DNA from: HGM04593 sp045634085
Lineage (GTDB): Bacteria > Bacteroidota > Bacteroidia > Bacteroidales > Bacteroidaceae
Assembly (NCBI GenBank): GCA_045634085.1
Contig: JAZQZM010000077.1
Location: forward strand, 45,615-109,614
Length of the DNA stretch: 64,000 bases
Direction of reading: 5' to 3'
Position numbers and translations under genes: made by a program. Each line of letters starts with the position of its first letter. The first letter of the stretch is position 1. Below the pieces are notes generated by a model. It was not told the origin of the DNA. It did no database searches and worked only from the letters and a program-made list of their open reading frames with translations. Below, one piece after another: positions 17,460 to 26,410 of this stretch.

Positions 17460-19121
17460 TTAACTTAAACCTACGATTTCACCATCCACAAAGTCAATGT
17501 GATTAGCCTGTGGATCCTTTGGCAAGCCAGGCATGCGGATGATATCACCGGCAATGGCAACAATCATCTCGGCACCTGCGTTGAGCACTACATCGCGAAT
17601 CTGCAGGTTGAAGTCCTTGACTGCACCATATTTGGTTGCATCGGCACTGAAAGAGAACTGAGTCTTGGCAATACATACAGGGCAGTTGGCAAGGCCATAC
17701 TTCTCGGCAAGCTTGATGCGGTCGAGTGCAGGCTTTGCAAATGTAACAGAAGCCGCGCCATAGATATTTTTGGCAACCTTCTCAATCTTGGTCTGTATGC
17801 TATCCTCATCGTTGTATGTAAACTCAAGTTTCTTTGATGGGTTGTTCTCGATTGTGTCAACAACAATCTGAGCCATCTCCATTGCACCCTCACCACCCAA
17901 CGCAAATGCATTGTTGATTACGAACGGCAAGCCGAGCTCCTGCTCGCAGTGGTTGCGGAGCAGTGCCATCTCCTCATCAGTATCAGTAGCAAAACGGTTG
18001 AACACCACAATAACCGACTGACCGAAAGAACGGAGGTTGGCAACGTGACGGTCGAGGTTGGCAAGGCCATTGCGCAAGCCCTCCATATCGGGCTCCTTAA
18101 TCTTGTCAAGCGCAACACCACCGTGCATCTTGAGTCCCTGTGCTGTAGCCACAATCACTGTAGCATCGGGCTGCAGGCCACTCTTGCGGCAAAGGATATT
18201 GTAGAACTTCTCGGCACCGAGGTCTGCACCGAAACCGGCCTCAGTAATTGTATATTCGCTGTGTGCAAGCGCCATCTTTGTAGCAAGCTGCGAGTTGCAT
18301 CCGTGCGCAATGTTTGCGAAAGGACCACCATGGATAATTGCAGGAGTGTTCTCTGTTGTCTGCACAAGGTTTGGCTGAATAGCATCCTTGAGCAGTACCA
18401 TGATTGAACCGGCAACACCAAGGTCTTTCACAGTGAAAGGCTCGCCTGAGTATGTATAACCGAGCATGATGTTCTCGATGCGGCGGCGAAGATCGGCCTC
18501 ATCGCTGGCAAGGCAAAGGATTGCCATAAGTTCCGATGCCGGAGTGATATCAAAACCAGCCTGCTCAACAAGGCCGTTTGTAGCAGGACCTACACCAGTG
18601 ATAATCTGACGCAAAGAACGGTCGTTCACGTCGAGTACACGACGCCACAGAATCTCTTTGAGGCCGAAGCCGTCCTTGGCATGCTGGTAGAGATAGTTGT
18701 CGAGCAGAGCCGAAATCATATTGTGCGCCGAAGTGATTGCATGGAAGTCACCAGTAAAATGCAGGTTGATCTTCTCCATCGGGGGCACCTGAGCATAACC
18801 GCGGCCTGCAGCACCACCCTTCATACCGAAACAGGGACCGAGTGAAGGTTCACGCAAGGCAACAACTGCCTTCTTGCCAATCTTGTTCAAACCGAGTGCA
18901 AGACCTATTGAAACAGTAGTCTTACCGATACCTGCCTTTGTTGCTGTGATAGCAGTAACAAGGATAAGTTTACCCTTCTGTTCTGTTATAAGTTCAAGGG
19001 GCAACTTGGCAATATACTTGCCATAGTGCTCAAGGTCGTTGGCATCAATTCCAATCTGGGCTGCCACGTTCTCAATGCGCTCAAGTCTGGTTTCATGAGC
19101 AATCTGAATGTCACTCTTCAT
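17460..19121 (-). CDS. fhs: Formate-tetrahydrofolate ligase
   Basis: This enzyme makes 10-formyl-THF from formate, THF and ATP, supplying one-carbon units for purines and initiator formylation, especially in anaerobes. At 553 residues it is full length. The ATP-binding loop is ATKAGIGKTT near 62-71; the textbook form is PAGEGKTT, but I recall the Ile version from other Bacteroidetes enzymes. Other signatures are REPSLGPCFGMKGGAAGRGY and NLHFTGDFHAITSAHNM. A -7 element (TATCTTCG) lies 42 nt upstream and a clear terminator follows. Confidence 0.96.
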   Translation of the reverse strand: MKSDIQIAHETRLERIENVAAQIGIDANDLEHYGKYIAKLPLELITEQKGKLILVTAITATKAGIGKTTVSIGLALGLNKIGKKAVVALREPSLGPCFGMKGGAAGRGYAQVPPMEKINLHFTGDFHAITSAHNMISALLDNYLYQHAKDGFGLKEILWRRVLDVNDRSLRQIITGVGPATNGLVEQAGFDITPASELMAILCLASDEADLRRRIENIMLGYTYSGEPFTVKDLGVAGSIMVLLKDAIQPNLVQTTENTPAIIHGGPFANIAHGCNSQLATKMALAHSEYTITEAGFGADLGAEKFYNILCRKSGLQPDATVIVATAQGLKMHGGVALDKIKEPDMEGLRNGLANLDRHVANLRSFGQSVIVVFNRFATDTDEEMALLRNHCEQELGLPFVINNAFALGGEGAMEMAQIVVDTIENNPSKKLEFTYNDEDSIQTKIEKVAKNIYGAASVTFAKPALDRIKLAEKYGLANCPVCIAKTQFSFSADATKYGAVKDFNLQIRDVVLNAGAEMIVAIAGDIIRMPGLPKDPQANHIDFVDGEIVGLS

Positions 19122-19162
19122 AAAGTTGATATTTTTATTTATTAATATTCGTCAATAATAGT

Positions 19163-19171
19163 GCGAAGATA
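19163..19171 (-). promoter_or_regulatory. TATCTTCGC-type -7 element of fhs
   Basis: The minus strand reads TATCTTCGC, a C-for-T variant of TAnnTTTG. The same 9-mer lies just upstream of six other minus-strand genes in this window (20331, 24817, 27684, 34358, 39986, 47659). Confidence 0.55.
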
Positions 19172-19241
19172 CAAAAAAATATTGAAAAAAGAGATTATCG
19201 GCACACAATTGAAACTTTACACCAAATAAACAGCAAGAAAA

Positions 19242-20315
19242 TCAGGACTGCACAAAAGTAGCAAGCGCACGTTCCAATGCCCTATGCTCCTCCACAAAAC
19301 GCGCAAGCAATGTATTACAATTGCTACAGAATGCGACATGATTGTAAGTAGAGAAATAATTCCTTATCTCCTCATCAAGCGCTTTTTCACCATCCCATAC
19401 GACACCAAGACCATACTCCTTCACCAAAGCTGCCTGTACGGAACCGGAAGTCACAATCACAGGCTTTTTATACATGAGTGCAAGATAGAAACGGTTTGAC
19501 ATTATTGCCCTATGCTCGGTATCATCGGGGAAATAGATATTTATCATATCACACGTCTCCACAATGGCGCCCTCGTCTTCCTTTCTGTAAAAGCCTTCGA
19601 AGACTACGTTTGTATAGCCGTTTGCCACCGCAGCCCCCTGCAAAGAAGCTGCCGCATCGCCACGCCCTACAAACTTCAGGTTATAGTGCACCCGACCGCC
19701 AAGCGATTGAATTATCTTTACATTCGAACTATAATTACGGATATAGCCAACAGTAAGGACACTCAATACGCTTCCCTTACTAAACGGCGGGGCACAACTT
19801 TTCAGAGCACCTACAGCGGCATCAATATCAAAATTGTGCGAAACAAGATATTCAAACTCTGCAGGAAGACACTCTTTAAAGCCCGGCGACGAAATTACAT
19901 TACAGTAACTGCCCTCAAGAACTTTTGAATAGACACCACCCAGCAGCAAATGCTGTTCAATAGAGATATCGCGATAATCGATTACATAACGCCCCTTGTA
20001 TTTTTTGCGCAGGAGGCCCGAAAGCAATATTGCAAGATGCGGTCCCGAGACCACGAGTCTGTCGTAGGCATTCTCCCTCAAGGTCTTTTTAATAAATTCG
20101 GCATATCGCACATAATGGTAAGCCTTCACTATCGGATTATCAAGGTTTGCCTTGCCCGAGCTGTAAGCGTTGGGGATACCGGCATCACTGCCATCCCTAT
20201 CCCAAAGAATGACATCATATGCGCACCCCAGCTCATCAAAGGCTTTTCTGTAAGAATTCACATAAGGGCACACCCACTGATTTCCCAATATTATTATCGC
20301 CGCTTTCATCAACAA
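19242..20315 (-). CDS. Glycosyltransferase (GT4-like)
   Basis: The 357-residue protein looks like a GT-B fold enzyme. It starts with a hydrophobic strand (KAAIIILGNQWVCPYVNSYR), continues with an N-terminal half ending in a DYRD segment typical of family 4-like donors, and has a C-terminal half with FVGRGDAAASLQGAAVANGY, VFEGFYRKED and a NRFYLALMYKKPVIVTSGS stretch. These resemble the EX7E nucleotide-sugar region. The acceptor and donor are unknown; capsule, O-antigen or exopolysaccharide synthesis is plausible. It stands alone between fhs and glnS. The ATG at 20309 is an equally good start. A TATCTTCGC element sits at 20331-20339. Confidence 0.75.
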   Translation of the reverse strand: MLMKAAIIILGNQWVCPYVNSYRKAFDELGCAYDVILWDRDGSDAGIPNAYSSGKANLDNPIVKAYHYVRYAEFIKKTLRENAYDRLVVSGPHLAILLSGLLRKKYKGRYVIDYRDISIEQHLLLGGVYSKVLEGSYCNVISSPGFKECLPAEFEYLVSHNFDIDAAVGALKSCAPPFSKGSVLSVLTVGYIRNYSSNVKIIQSLGGRVHYNLKFVGRGDAAASLQGAAVANGYTNVVFEGFYRKEDEGAIVETCDMINIYFPDDTEHRAIMSNRFYLALMYKKPVIVTSGSVQAALVKEYGLGVVWDGEKALDEEIRNYFSTYNHVAFCSNCNTLLARFVEEHRALERALATFVQS

Positions 20316-20330
20316 AAAGATGTCTACAAA

Positions 20331-20339
20331 GCGAAGATA
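20331..20339 (-). promoter_or_regulatory. TATCTTCGC-type -7 element of the glycosyltransferase gene
   Basis: It lies 16 nt upstream of the annotated start, so the leader would be very short, which favours the internal start at 20309. Confidence 0.5.
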
Positions 20340-20393
20340 GATATAAAAATCGAATAATAAGGATAAAAATATGGATTTTACGGATTAAATAGT

Positions 20394-20401
20394 TAAATTC
20401 G
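20394..20401 (+). promoter_or_regulatory. Candidate -7 element of glnS
   Basis: TAAATTCG, a TAnnTTCG variant, lies 43 nt upstream of the glnS ATG. Confidence 0.4.
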
Positions 20402-20443
20402 CAGGTTATTAGAAAAGTACAGATAAATAAACACAATACAACG

Positions 20444-22195
20444 ATGACTGCAACAAACGAAACCGAAAAAAACGAGAAGAAAAGTATCAGTTTTATTGAA
20501 CAGATTATTGTTGACGACCTGGCACAGGGCAAGAACGGCAGCAAGGTACAGACCCGTTTCCCGCCCGAACCCAACGGTTATCTCCACATAGGTCACGCAA
20601 AAGCCATTGCCATTGATTTCGGAATGGCACAAAAATACAATGGAGTCTGCAACCTGCGTTTCGATGACACAAACCCCCAGAAAGAGGATATGGAATTTGT
20701 ACGCGCCATTGAACAGGACATCAAATGGCTCGGATTCGAATGGGGTAAGGTATGTTATGCCAGCGACTACTTCCAGGAGCTATGGGACTTTGCCGAGTGG
20801 TGCATAGAAACCGGCCGCGCATATATTGACGAGCAGACATCGGAGGAGATTGCCCGACAGAAAGGCACACCCACCGAGCCGGGACAGAACAGCCCTTACC
20901 GCGACCGTCCGGCAGAAGAGAGTCTGCGTCTTTTCCGCGAGATGAACAGCGGCAACGTAGAGCCAGGCAAAATGATTCTCCGTGCCAAGATAGACATGGC
21001 CAGCCCCAACATGCATTTCCGCGACCCAATCATGTACCGTGTCCTTAACATGCCACACTGGCGTACCGGCAACAAATGGAATGCATACCCGATGTACGAC
21101 TTCACCCATGGACAAAGCGACTATCTTGAAGGCGTCACACACTCACTATGTACACTTGAGTTCGTACCTCATCGCGACCTTTACGACCTGTTCGTCACAT
21201 GGATGAAGGAGTGGAAAGGCGACGAGGGCGACATACAGGACAACCGTCCACACCAGTATGAATTCAACAAGCTGAATCTCAACTACACTCTCATGAGCAA
21301 GCGCAACCTGCTCATACTCACCAAAGAGGGAGTGGTAAACGGATGGGACGACCCTCGCATGCCAACAATCTGCGGTATCCGTCGTCGCGGATACAGCCCA
21401 CAGGCGATTCTCAATTTCATCGACAAAATCGGCTACACCACATTTGATGCTCTCAATGACATCAAACTCATGGAAGCCGCATGCCGCGAAGACCTGAACG
21501 CACGTGCTCTGCGAGTAAGCGCAGTTGTCGACCCTGTACGCCTGGTCATCGACAACTACCCCGAGGGATTGGTTGAAGAGATGCCGGCTATAAACAACCC
21601 CGAAGATGAGAATTCCGACTCACACATCATACGTTTCTCACGCGAACTCTACATTGAACGCGAGGACTTCATGGAAGACGGAGGAAAGAAGTTCCTGCGT
21701 CTGGGACCGGGCAAGGAGGTACGTCTGAAGAATGCGTACATCATAAAGTGCGACGAAGACCCTGCCAAGTGTATTGAAAAGGATGAGAACGGCAACATTG
21801 TCTGCATCCACGCCACATACGACCCAGAGAGCCGTAGCGGCATGCCGGGTGCTGACCGCCGCATCAAGGGCAAGACACTGCACTGGGTTAGTTGCGCGCA
21901 TAGCGTACCTTGCGAAGTTCGTGACTACAGTTGTCTGTGGACTTGCGAGAATCCACGCGACGCCATCAAGCAATACGAGAACGAAAACGGCGTGAGAGGA
22001 ATTGAAGCCATGCGTCCTTTCCTGAACCCGGATTCTCTGCGCATAAACAACAATGCCTACATAGAAGAATGGGCTGCAGACCTGCCGCACTTGAGCTACC
22101 TCCAGTTCCAGCGTATCGGCTATTTCAATGTAGACCCCGACAGCAAACCGGACAAACCGGTATTCAACCGTACCGTATCGCTTAAAGGCAAGTAA
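20444..22195 (+). CDS. glnS: Glutaminyl-tRNA synthetase
   Basis: This class I synthetase charges tRNA-Gln directly. The 583 residues carry the HIGH signature in FPPEPNGYLHIGHAKA near residue 45, the KMSKS equivalent LMSKRNL near 285, and GWDDPRMPTI just after it. The C-terminal anticodon-binding beta-barrels follow and are complete. Its presence means the organism does not rely only on the GatCAB route for Gln-tRNA. A TPR gene follows 44 nt later and is probably co-transcribed. Confidence 0.97.
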   Translation: MTATNETEKNEKKSISFIEQIIVDDLAQGKNGSKVQTRFPPEPNGYLHIGHAKAIAIDFGMAQKYNGVCNLRFDDTNPQKEDMEFVRAIEQDIKWLGFEWGKVCYASDYFQELWDFAEWCIETGRAYIDEQTSEEIARQKGTPTEPGQNSPYRDRPAEESLRLFREMNSGNVEPGKMILRAKIDMASPNMHFRDPIMYRVLNMPHWRTGNKWNAYPMYDFTHGQSDYLEGVTHSLCTLEFVPHRDLYDLFVTWMKEWKGDEGDIQDNRPHQYEFNKLNLNYTLMSKRNLLILTKEGVVNGWDDPRMPTICGIRRRGYSPQAILNFIDKIGYTTFDALNDIKLMEAACREDLNARALRVSAVVDPVRLVIDNYPEGLVEEMPAINNPEDENSDSHIIRFSRELYIEREDFMEDGGKKFLRLGPGKEVRLKNAYIIKCDEDPAKCIEKDENGNIVCIHATYDPESRSGMPGADRRIKGKTLHWVSCAHSVPCEVRDYSCLWTCENPRDAIKQYENENGVRGIEAMRPFLNPDSLRINNNAYIEEWAADLPHLSYLQFQRIGYFNVDPDSKPDKPVFNRTVSLKGK

Positions 22196-22239
22196 GAACC
22201 ACATGATGCTCCGCATGGACATCATGAAACACACCCCTG

Positions 22240-23643
22240 ATGAACTACGAGAAAGGATATTTTGACACGCCGGAATTCCGCGGGCTCCTCAAGAGGTATG
22301 AGCAGGCAAAGTCCATTAACATGCACTCATACTATGCCATTGATGAGCTTGTGGACCTGCTGTCATATTTCCTTTTTCAGGAGAAATGCGACGAAGCCGA
22401 AGAGGTTCTTAAAATCGCCCGCAGCATACACCCCGCAGCTCCCGAAAATACCAAGATGGAGATAAAACTCATGCTCAGCAAGGGAGAACCACAGAGAGCC
22501 CTGGAGTTGTTCGGCAGCATTGAATACATTGACGACAACGAGACCAAAATTCTCCACGCCGAAATTCTGCTGTCATTAAAAGACTTCAAGAATGCAAGAG
22601 AGATTGCACTTGATATAATAAGGAAAGCGACACCCGAACAGGAGCATCTTTACGAAGCATTGGAAATTCTGCTGGACTGCGGATGCGCCCCCGACGCATT
22701 ATTCATCTGCGAAAAGGCACTCAAACTTGCTCCCGGGAACAGGAGCCTGCTCGAAGTAAAAGCAGAATGCTTCATTGAAATGCAGCACATAAACGAAGCC
22801 GTTGACATCTACAACAGCCTGCTCGACACCGACCCCTACTCCACATTCTATTGGGAGCAGATGGGACACATATACTACATGGTAAAGAAGTACGGCAAGG
22901 CACTTGAGTGCTTCGAGTACGAAAGCACAATCAATGACGAAATAGAGTATGCAAGGATGATGCAGGCCTATTGCTACTATCATGTAGGAGACTACGCAAA
23001 GGCTATGGAATTGTTCGGCACGTTCAAGGAGCAGTATCCGCAATCAGTCGTTCCAAGGTTCTACATCGCATTGTCACAGTACCACACAGGACACCACAGC
23101 GATGCAATAGAAAGCTTCAAGGAGATAATTGACATTGCACCCGAAGGCACAATTGAAATGATGCTTGCAAGAGTAAACAAGGCTATGATACTTGACAGCC
23201 TTGGCGAGGGCAAGCGTGCCGACGAAGCCATGTCAATGGCACTGCTGATGCACCCCGACAACATGAAACAGCTCATACTCCACACCCCACACCTGTACGA
23301 ACTCAAGGATAAGGAGAATCTTCACTTCTGCGAAATGAGCACTCTGGAACAGAAAGAGTGGACCCAGGAGGAGGAACTGTACGAACTGGGCACGCACCTG
23401 TTCAAGCACGGGCACAAGAACCTTGCACTGAGGATATTCCGTTACATGCGCCAGTTCTGCCACGACACCTCGGATGTTGACGCATATATAGCAAACATTC
23501 TATGGACCAATGGAGAAAGAGACAAGGTTGAACCGGCCATTGAGAATGCAATCAATGGAAAATCATGCCTGCTCTTCAAACTGTTCGGAATACCTTACAA
23601 TGCAAACATCACACCGCAGGAATTCATCTCAAGATTAGAGTAG
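22240..23643 (+). CDS. Tetratricopeptide-repeat protein
   Basis: The 467 residues have no signal peptide and consist almost entirely of helical repeats. Clear TPR units include APDALFICEKALKLAPGN, INEAVDIYNSLLDTDPYS, YGKALECFEYESTI and YAKAMELFGTFKEQYPQS. Such proteins act as protein-interaction scaffolds; the partner is not evident. The gene is downstream of glnS and ends inside a terminator stem. The product is cytoplasmic by sequence. Confidence 0.85.
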   Translation: MNYEKGYFDTPEFRGLLKRYEQAKSINMHSYYAIDELVDLLSYFLFQEKCDEAEEVLKIARSIHPAAPENTKMEIKLMLSKGEPQRALELFGSIEYIDDNETKILHAEILLSLKDFKNAREIALDIIRKATPEQEHLYEALEILLDCGCAPDALFICEKALKLAPGNRSLLEVKAECFIEMQHINEAVDIYNSLLDTDPYSTFYWEQMGHIYYMVKKYGKALECFEYESTINDEIEYARMMQAYCYYHVGDYAKAMELFGTFKEQYPQSVVPRFYIALSQYHTGHHSDAIESFKEIIDIAPEGTIEMMLARVNKAMILDSLGEGKRADEAMSMALLMHPDNMKQLILHTPHLYELKDKENLHFCEMSTLEQKEWTQEEELYELGTHLFKHGHKNLALRIFRYMRQFCHDTSDVDAYIANILWTNGERDKVEPAIENAINGKSCLLFKLFGIPYNANITPQEFISRLE

Positions 23644-23692
23644 ACAAAACAAAAAAATGCAACAGGCCACTGTTGCATTTTTTGTTTTGTCT
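23642..23692. terminator. Bidirectional terminator between the TPR gene and manC
   Basis: A long stem (about 22 bp with one bulge) with A-rich left arm and T-rich right arm and a GCCA loop sits between convergent genes. The TPR stop codon (23641-23643) overlaps the base of the left arm. T-runs exist in both directions. Confidence 0.85.
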
Positions 23693-23702
23693 ATCAGTAA
23701 TA

Positions 23703-24761
23703 TCAATCCGTCAAATCCCTTAATCGATCCTCTTCACCCATCTTACATATAAGCAGATTGTTATCCTTCTCTGCAACAATACAGTTGTCTACCCCGACAA
23801 CAACAACCTTCTTCATACCACGTGTACTGACAAAGCAGTTGCGTGCCTCGGAAAAAGAGACATCGGCACCCACAGACACATTCCCGTTAAGGTCCTTCGG
23901 CATATTCTCATGAAGAGAAATCCAGGTACCAAGGTCACTCCATCCAAAATTGGAAGGGAACACAAAGATTTCATCGGCTCTCTCCATAATAGCATAGTCA
24001 ACCGAAATATTGCGGCACTCAGGAAAACGTTCATTGACATGTTCCTGCTCTTCTGGAGTAAAATAATATGGTATAAGCGACTCGAATATCGACGCTATCG
24101 GGGACTGATACACACGGAATGCATTGACAATAGTAGAGACATTCCATATAAAGACACCCGAATTCCAATAGAAGTTCTTCTTGGCAACATAAGCTTCAGC
24201 TATCTCCAACGACGGTTTTTCCTTAAAAGAATCGACCCTGAAGACCTCCTTATTCGAAAGCGAAGCGCTACCAAGCACAGCCTCAATATAACCATATCCG
24301 GTTTCGGGACGAGTAGGTTTGATACCCAACGTCAGTATCGCGTCGGAACCTTTCACAAAGCCGAGTGCCGAGGTTATTACGCGACGGAACTCCTGCACAT
24401 CTGCCACAAAATGGTCACTGGGAGTTACGACCATATTGGCCGACGGGTCACGTTTCTTAATCTTCCATGCAGCATAAGCAATACATGGTGCGGTATTACG
24501 ACGGCAGGGTTCCTTGAGTATATTGCCTGCCGGCAACATTGGCAATTGTTCCGCCACAAGAGAAGCATACTTTGCCGATGTGACGACCCACACATTTTCC
24601 ATCGGACATATCCCGGCAAAACGGTCTACCGTCAACTGCAAAAGAGATTTCCCGCAACCGAGCACATCAACAAACTGTTTAGGGACATCCCCGGTGCTTA
24701 AAGGCCAAAGACGGCTTCCGACACCGCCTGCCATAATTACTATGTGATTAGAACCTGTCAT
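23703..24761 (-). CDS. manC: Mannose-1-phosphate guanylyltransferase
   Basis: This enzyme makes GDP-mannose from mannose-1-phosphate and GTP, the precursor of mannose- and fucose-containing glycans. The ATG at 24761 gives 352 residues starting MTGSNHIVIMAGGVGSRLWP. The pyrophosphorylase signature continues through PKQF, and FKEKPSLEIAEAYV is also typical. There is no C-terminal mannose-6-phosphate isomerase half, so it is the short monofunctional form. The frame is open to 24815, but a TATCTTCGC promoter element falls inside that extension. GDP-fucose for the GT10 enzyme at 32.3 kb would derive from this product. Confidence 0.92.
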   Translation of the reverse strand: MTGSNHIVIMAGGVGSRLWPLSTGDVPKQFVDVLGCGKSLLQLTVDRFAGICPMENVWVVTSAKYASLVAEQLPMLPAGNILKEPCRRNTAPCIAYAAWKIKKRDPSANMVVTPSDHFVADVQEFRRVITSALGFVKGSDAILTLGIKPTRPETGYGYIEAVLGSASLSNKEVFRVDSFKEKPSLEIAEAYVAKKNFYWNSGVFIWNVSTIVNAFRVYQSPIASIFESLIPYYFTPEEQEHVNERFPECRNISVDYAIMERADEIFVFPSNFGWSDLGTWISLHENMPKDLNGNVSVGADVSFSEARNCFVSTRGMKKVVVVGVDNCIVAEKDNNLLICKMGEEDRLRDLTD

Positions 24762-25124
24762 AATATTTCTGTTAAATGTATAACAAATACATTCAAATTT
24801 TGTTATATACAACATTGCGAAGATAATCCTTTTTCAGGAATAATACAAATCATTTTTGTTACTTGTCACAAGAAACGGCAAATTACAGAACCACTCGCAG
24901 GAGATGTACAACAGCGCACCATGTACCATAAACAGACAAACCACATCGCAAGGTTTACGGCTGCAAGAAACCTGAGGTACCAAACTGTGCTACTTTTTTA
25001 CTTTTTTTCAGAAAAACCGGCTTTTCAGAAAAAGATTATTTATATTTGCATAATTTGAGAACAATAATCAGGCAACACACAACGAACGCCTCTATTTGTC
25101 GAAATCAAAAAAAACGATTCAATC
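24762..25124. other. Divergent promoter region between manC and the WecA-like gene
   Basis: It contains a TATCTTCGC element for manC on the minus strand (24817-24825) and TATATTTG for the plus-strand transferase (25041-25048). The ~210 bp between them show no credible coding frame or structure. Confidence 0.55.
25041..25048 (+). promoter_or_regulatory. -7 element of the WecA/TagO-like gene
   Basis: TATATTTG matches the Bacteroidetes -7 consensus exactly. The transcript start is expected near 25055, leaving a 70-nt leader before the ATG at 25125. Confidence 0.65.
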
Positions 25125-26291
25125 ATGTCAGAAATGTACCACGTTTTAATACCTGCACTTCTTGCATTTTTAGGAACCCTATGGGTACATCCTAAAATAT
25201 TGAAGATTGCAATAATGAAGAATCTTGTGGACAACCCCGATGCACGGAAACTGCAGCGTAACCCTATACCGGTAATGGGTGGCATGGCCGTATTCTTTGG
25301 AATTCTTATCGGGCTGTGCGGCTCACAGACCATGTTCAACCACTCCGATGTCTTTCTGCTGATATCAGCGATGCTGGTAATGCTCTACACCGGCACAATC
25401 GACGACATTCTGGACCTTACTCCAACTACACGCTTCGTAATAGAGATTCTGATTGTGACATGGCTCATGTATGTAAACAGTGCATCAATCAGTTCTTTCT
25501 GGGGACTATGGGGAATTGGCATAATCCCAGAATGGATTTCATGGCCGCTTACAATATTCGCAGCTGTAGGAATTATAAACGCCATTAACCTTATTGACGG
25601 AGTCAATGGTCTATCATCGGGATTCTGCTTCATGGCATCGGTTCTGTTTGCCATAGTTTTCTACACTACAGGCAATACAGTGATGACTATTCTGGCAGTA
25701 TCGGCAGCCGGCGCAATCGTTCCGTTCTTCCTCCACAATGTGTTCGGCAAGAGCACAAGAATGTTCATCGGCGACGGAGGAACCTTAGTGATAGGCACCA
25801 TGATGTCAATATTCGTGATAGACATACTCCACCCCGATTCAAAATGCGCAACATTGTCCAATGAAGGAATGGGACTGATTCCATTGACACTCGCGATATT
25901 GTCCGTTCCGGTTTTTGACACGTTGCGCGTCATGTCTGCAAGAATGGTCAGAGGCACATCACCATTCCACCCCGACCGCACCCACCTGCATCATATATTC
26001 ATTGAGTTGGGATTCTCTCATGTGGGAACAACGATATCCATACTCACATTGAACACAATTGTTGTTGCAGCATGGTTCATGTCATATAAGTTGGGCGCAT
26101 CGGTAGACCTGCAGCTATACATCGTTCTCGCACTCAGCGTATCAGTGACCTTCGTATTCTACAAGTTTGCAAGCATGCAGATTGCCCGGAACGGCAAAGG
26201 ACTGAGATTAATGAAATCCCTGGCCCAATCTATCCATTTCGAAAAGAAAGGCTTTTGGCTCAAAGTACAGAAATTAATAGACAAAATCTAA
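25125..26291 (+). CDS. Undecaprenyl-phosphate GlcNAc-1-phosphate transferase (MraY/WecA/TagO family)
   Basis: This polytopic membrane enzyme attaches a sugar-1-phosphate, usually GlcNAc, to the undecaprenyl-phosphate carrier as the first step of a surface polysaccharide. The 388 residues contain the family motifs in order: the first Asp pair in TGTIDDILDL, NLIDGVNGLSSG, GDGGTLVIG, and the HPDRTHLHHIF histidine motif specific to the WecA/TagO branch rather than MraY. About ten membrane helices are visible. It is a single-gene unit ending in a strong two-way terminator. Confidence 0.92.
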   Translation: MSEMYHVLIPALLAFLGTLWVHPKILKIAIMKNLVDNPDARKLQRNPIPVMGGMAVFFGILIGLCGSQTMFNHSDVFLLISAMLVMLYTGTIDDILDLTPTTRFVIEILIVTWLMYVNSASISSFWGLWGIGIIPEWISWPLTIFAAVGIINAINLIDGVNGLSSGFCFMASVLFAIVFYTTGNTVMTILAVSAAGAIVPFFLHNVFGKSTRMFIGDGGTLVIGTMMSIFVIDILHPDSKCATLSNEGMGLIPLTLAILSVPVFDTLRVMSARMVRGTSPFHPDRTHLHHIFIELGFSHVGTTISILTLNTIVVAAWFMSYKLGASVDLQLYIVLALSVSVTFVFYKFASMQIARNGKGLRLMKSLAQSIHFEKKGFWLKVQKLIDKI

Positions 26292-26298
26292 ATCGCAT

Positions 26299-26348
26299 GA
26301 TATATTGAAAATCGCAGGCTTAATCAAGCCTGCGATTTTCAATATATC
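26299..26348. terminator. Bidirectional terminator, 23-bp perfect stem
   Basis: The arms 26299-26321 and 26326-26348 are exact reverse complements with an AATC loop. It separates the WecA-like gene from the convergent T9SS plug-domain gene. Outer parts of both arms are AT-rich, allowing termination from either side. Confidence 0.85.
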
Positions 26349-26410
26349 CGATACTGTTTGACAAGTCACACCGACTTCCCGTTCTGCCCTCACATAGAGA
26401 GAAACCGGAG

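Noticed and set aside
18880..18940. fhs P-loop with Ile instead of Glu (AGIGKTT) as a sign of an inactive enzyme
   Set aside because: I recall the same variant in other Bacteroidetes enzymes and the rest of the protein is intact, so it is likely a lineage feature.
24744..25058. A 104-codon plus-strand frame between manC and the WecA-like gene
   Set aside because: It overlaps the manC start and promoter, ends across the WecA-like promoter and has no coding character.
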